DNA of 64,000 bases, taken from contig CALUIN010000039.1 of the NCBI GenBank assembly GCA_944320745.1, positions 29,637 through 93,636 of the forward strand. Direction: 5' to 3'. This DNA comes from an uncultured Alloprevotella sp. GTDB taxonomy: Bacteria > Bacteroidota > Bacteroidia > Bacteroidales > Bacteroidaceae. Below are positions 63,926 through 64,000 of the stretch, piece after piece; position 1 is the stretch's first letter; the number at the start of each line of letters is the position of its first letter. The notes under the pieces were generated by a model, which was given only the letters and a program-made list of their open reading frames with translations, searched no databases and was not told the DNA's origin. A program made the position numbers and the translations under genes.

Positions 63926-64000
63926 GGGCACTTAGCTCAGTTGGTTCAGAGCGTCTGCCTTACAAGCAGAGGGTCGGGGGTTCGAATCCCTCAGTGCCCA
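63926..64000 (+). tRNA. tRNA-Val (anticodon TAC), copy 3
   Basis: 75 bases, identical to copy 1; it ends at the discriminator A on the last base of the window, so further tRNAs may follow. Confidence 0.96.

Overview
The window comes from a GC-rich member of the Bacteroidota, most likely order Bacteroidales. The evidence is a full-length SprA (type IX secretion translocon), serine palmitoyltransferase for sphingolipids, a second EF-G paralog of the Bacteroides EF-G2 type, Bacteroidales families (DUF3256, DUF1460, an OmpH-like lipoprotein), and promoters of the TTTG-N19..21-TAnnTTTG type. I cannot resolve the genus. SprA and the GC content argue against a typical Bacteroides. Shine-Dalgarno sequences are mostly inconspicuous, so starts were chosen by family length, promoter position and neighbour spacing.

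Layout. 1-6.9 kb (+): clpP (3' end), clpX, recQ, glnS, then a TPR protein. 7.0-10.3 kb (-): a four-gene cassette with 4-base ATGA overlaps (FdtA-like ketoisomerase, GNAT/FemAB-like acyltransferase, DegT/FdtB-like aminotransferase, GT2) that looks designed to make an acylated 3-amino-3,6-dideoxy sugar and add it to a surface glycan. 10.4-14.4 kb (-): miaA, a diacylglycerol-kinase-fold protein with an altered nucleotide motif, a DUF3256 protein, a small GNAT and two paralogous lipoproteins. 14.4-14.7 kb holds an AT-rich coding remnant. 14.9-23.5 kb: gapA, guaA, a secreted histidine phosphatase, DUF486, ttcA, and the divergent pair lipid kinase-DUF1810 fusion / serine palmitoyltransferase. 23.9-25.2 kb: five tRNAs around a conserved hypothetical gene. 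25.6-30.8 kb: uvrB, a BASS-type transporter, EF-G2. 31-44 kb (-): sprA, ruvA, folC, dnaJ, grpE, an asymmetric ABC-F ATPase. 44.4-47.4 kb: a small winged-helix gene, GT2, a ThiE/TenI-like gene, prs. 47.4-56 kb (-): DUF1460 amidase-like protein, htpG, acetyltransferase, dnaB, a beta-helix-like lipoprotein, pepD. 56.1-64 kb: a small membrane protein, an OmpH-like lipoprotein, tRNA-Ser, GH25 lysozyme, uvrD/pcrA, a lipoprotein, pyrD-pyrK, cutC and three tRNA-Val genes.

Most of the window is core chromosome: protein quality control (ClpXP, GrpE-DnaJ, HtpG), DNA repair and replication (RecQ, UvrB, RuvA, UvrD, DnaB), nucleotide synthesis (GuaA, Prs, PyrD/K), translation (GlnS, MiaA, TtcA, EF-G2, ABC-F, nine tRNAs) and cell envelope (SPT, lipid kinases, SprA, lysozyme, lipoproteins). 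I see no phage, transposase, CRISPR array or rRNA. The observations most worth following are the lipid kinase-DUF1810 fusion divergent from SPT, the ATGA-coupled sugar cassette, the EF-G2 without its catalytic His, the one-good-site ABC-F protein, the 21-bp tandem repeat upstream of htpG with related dispersed motifs, and the orphan coding remnant near 14.5 kb. Nothing here is clearly a wholly new multi-gene system; the kinase-DUF1810/SPT pair is the best candidate.
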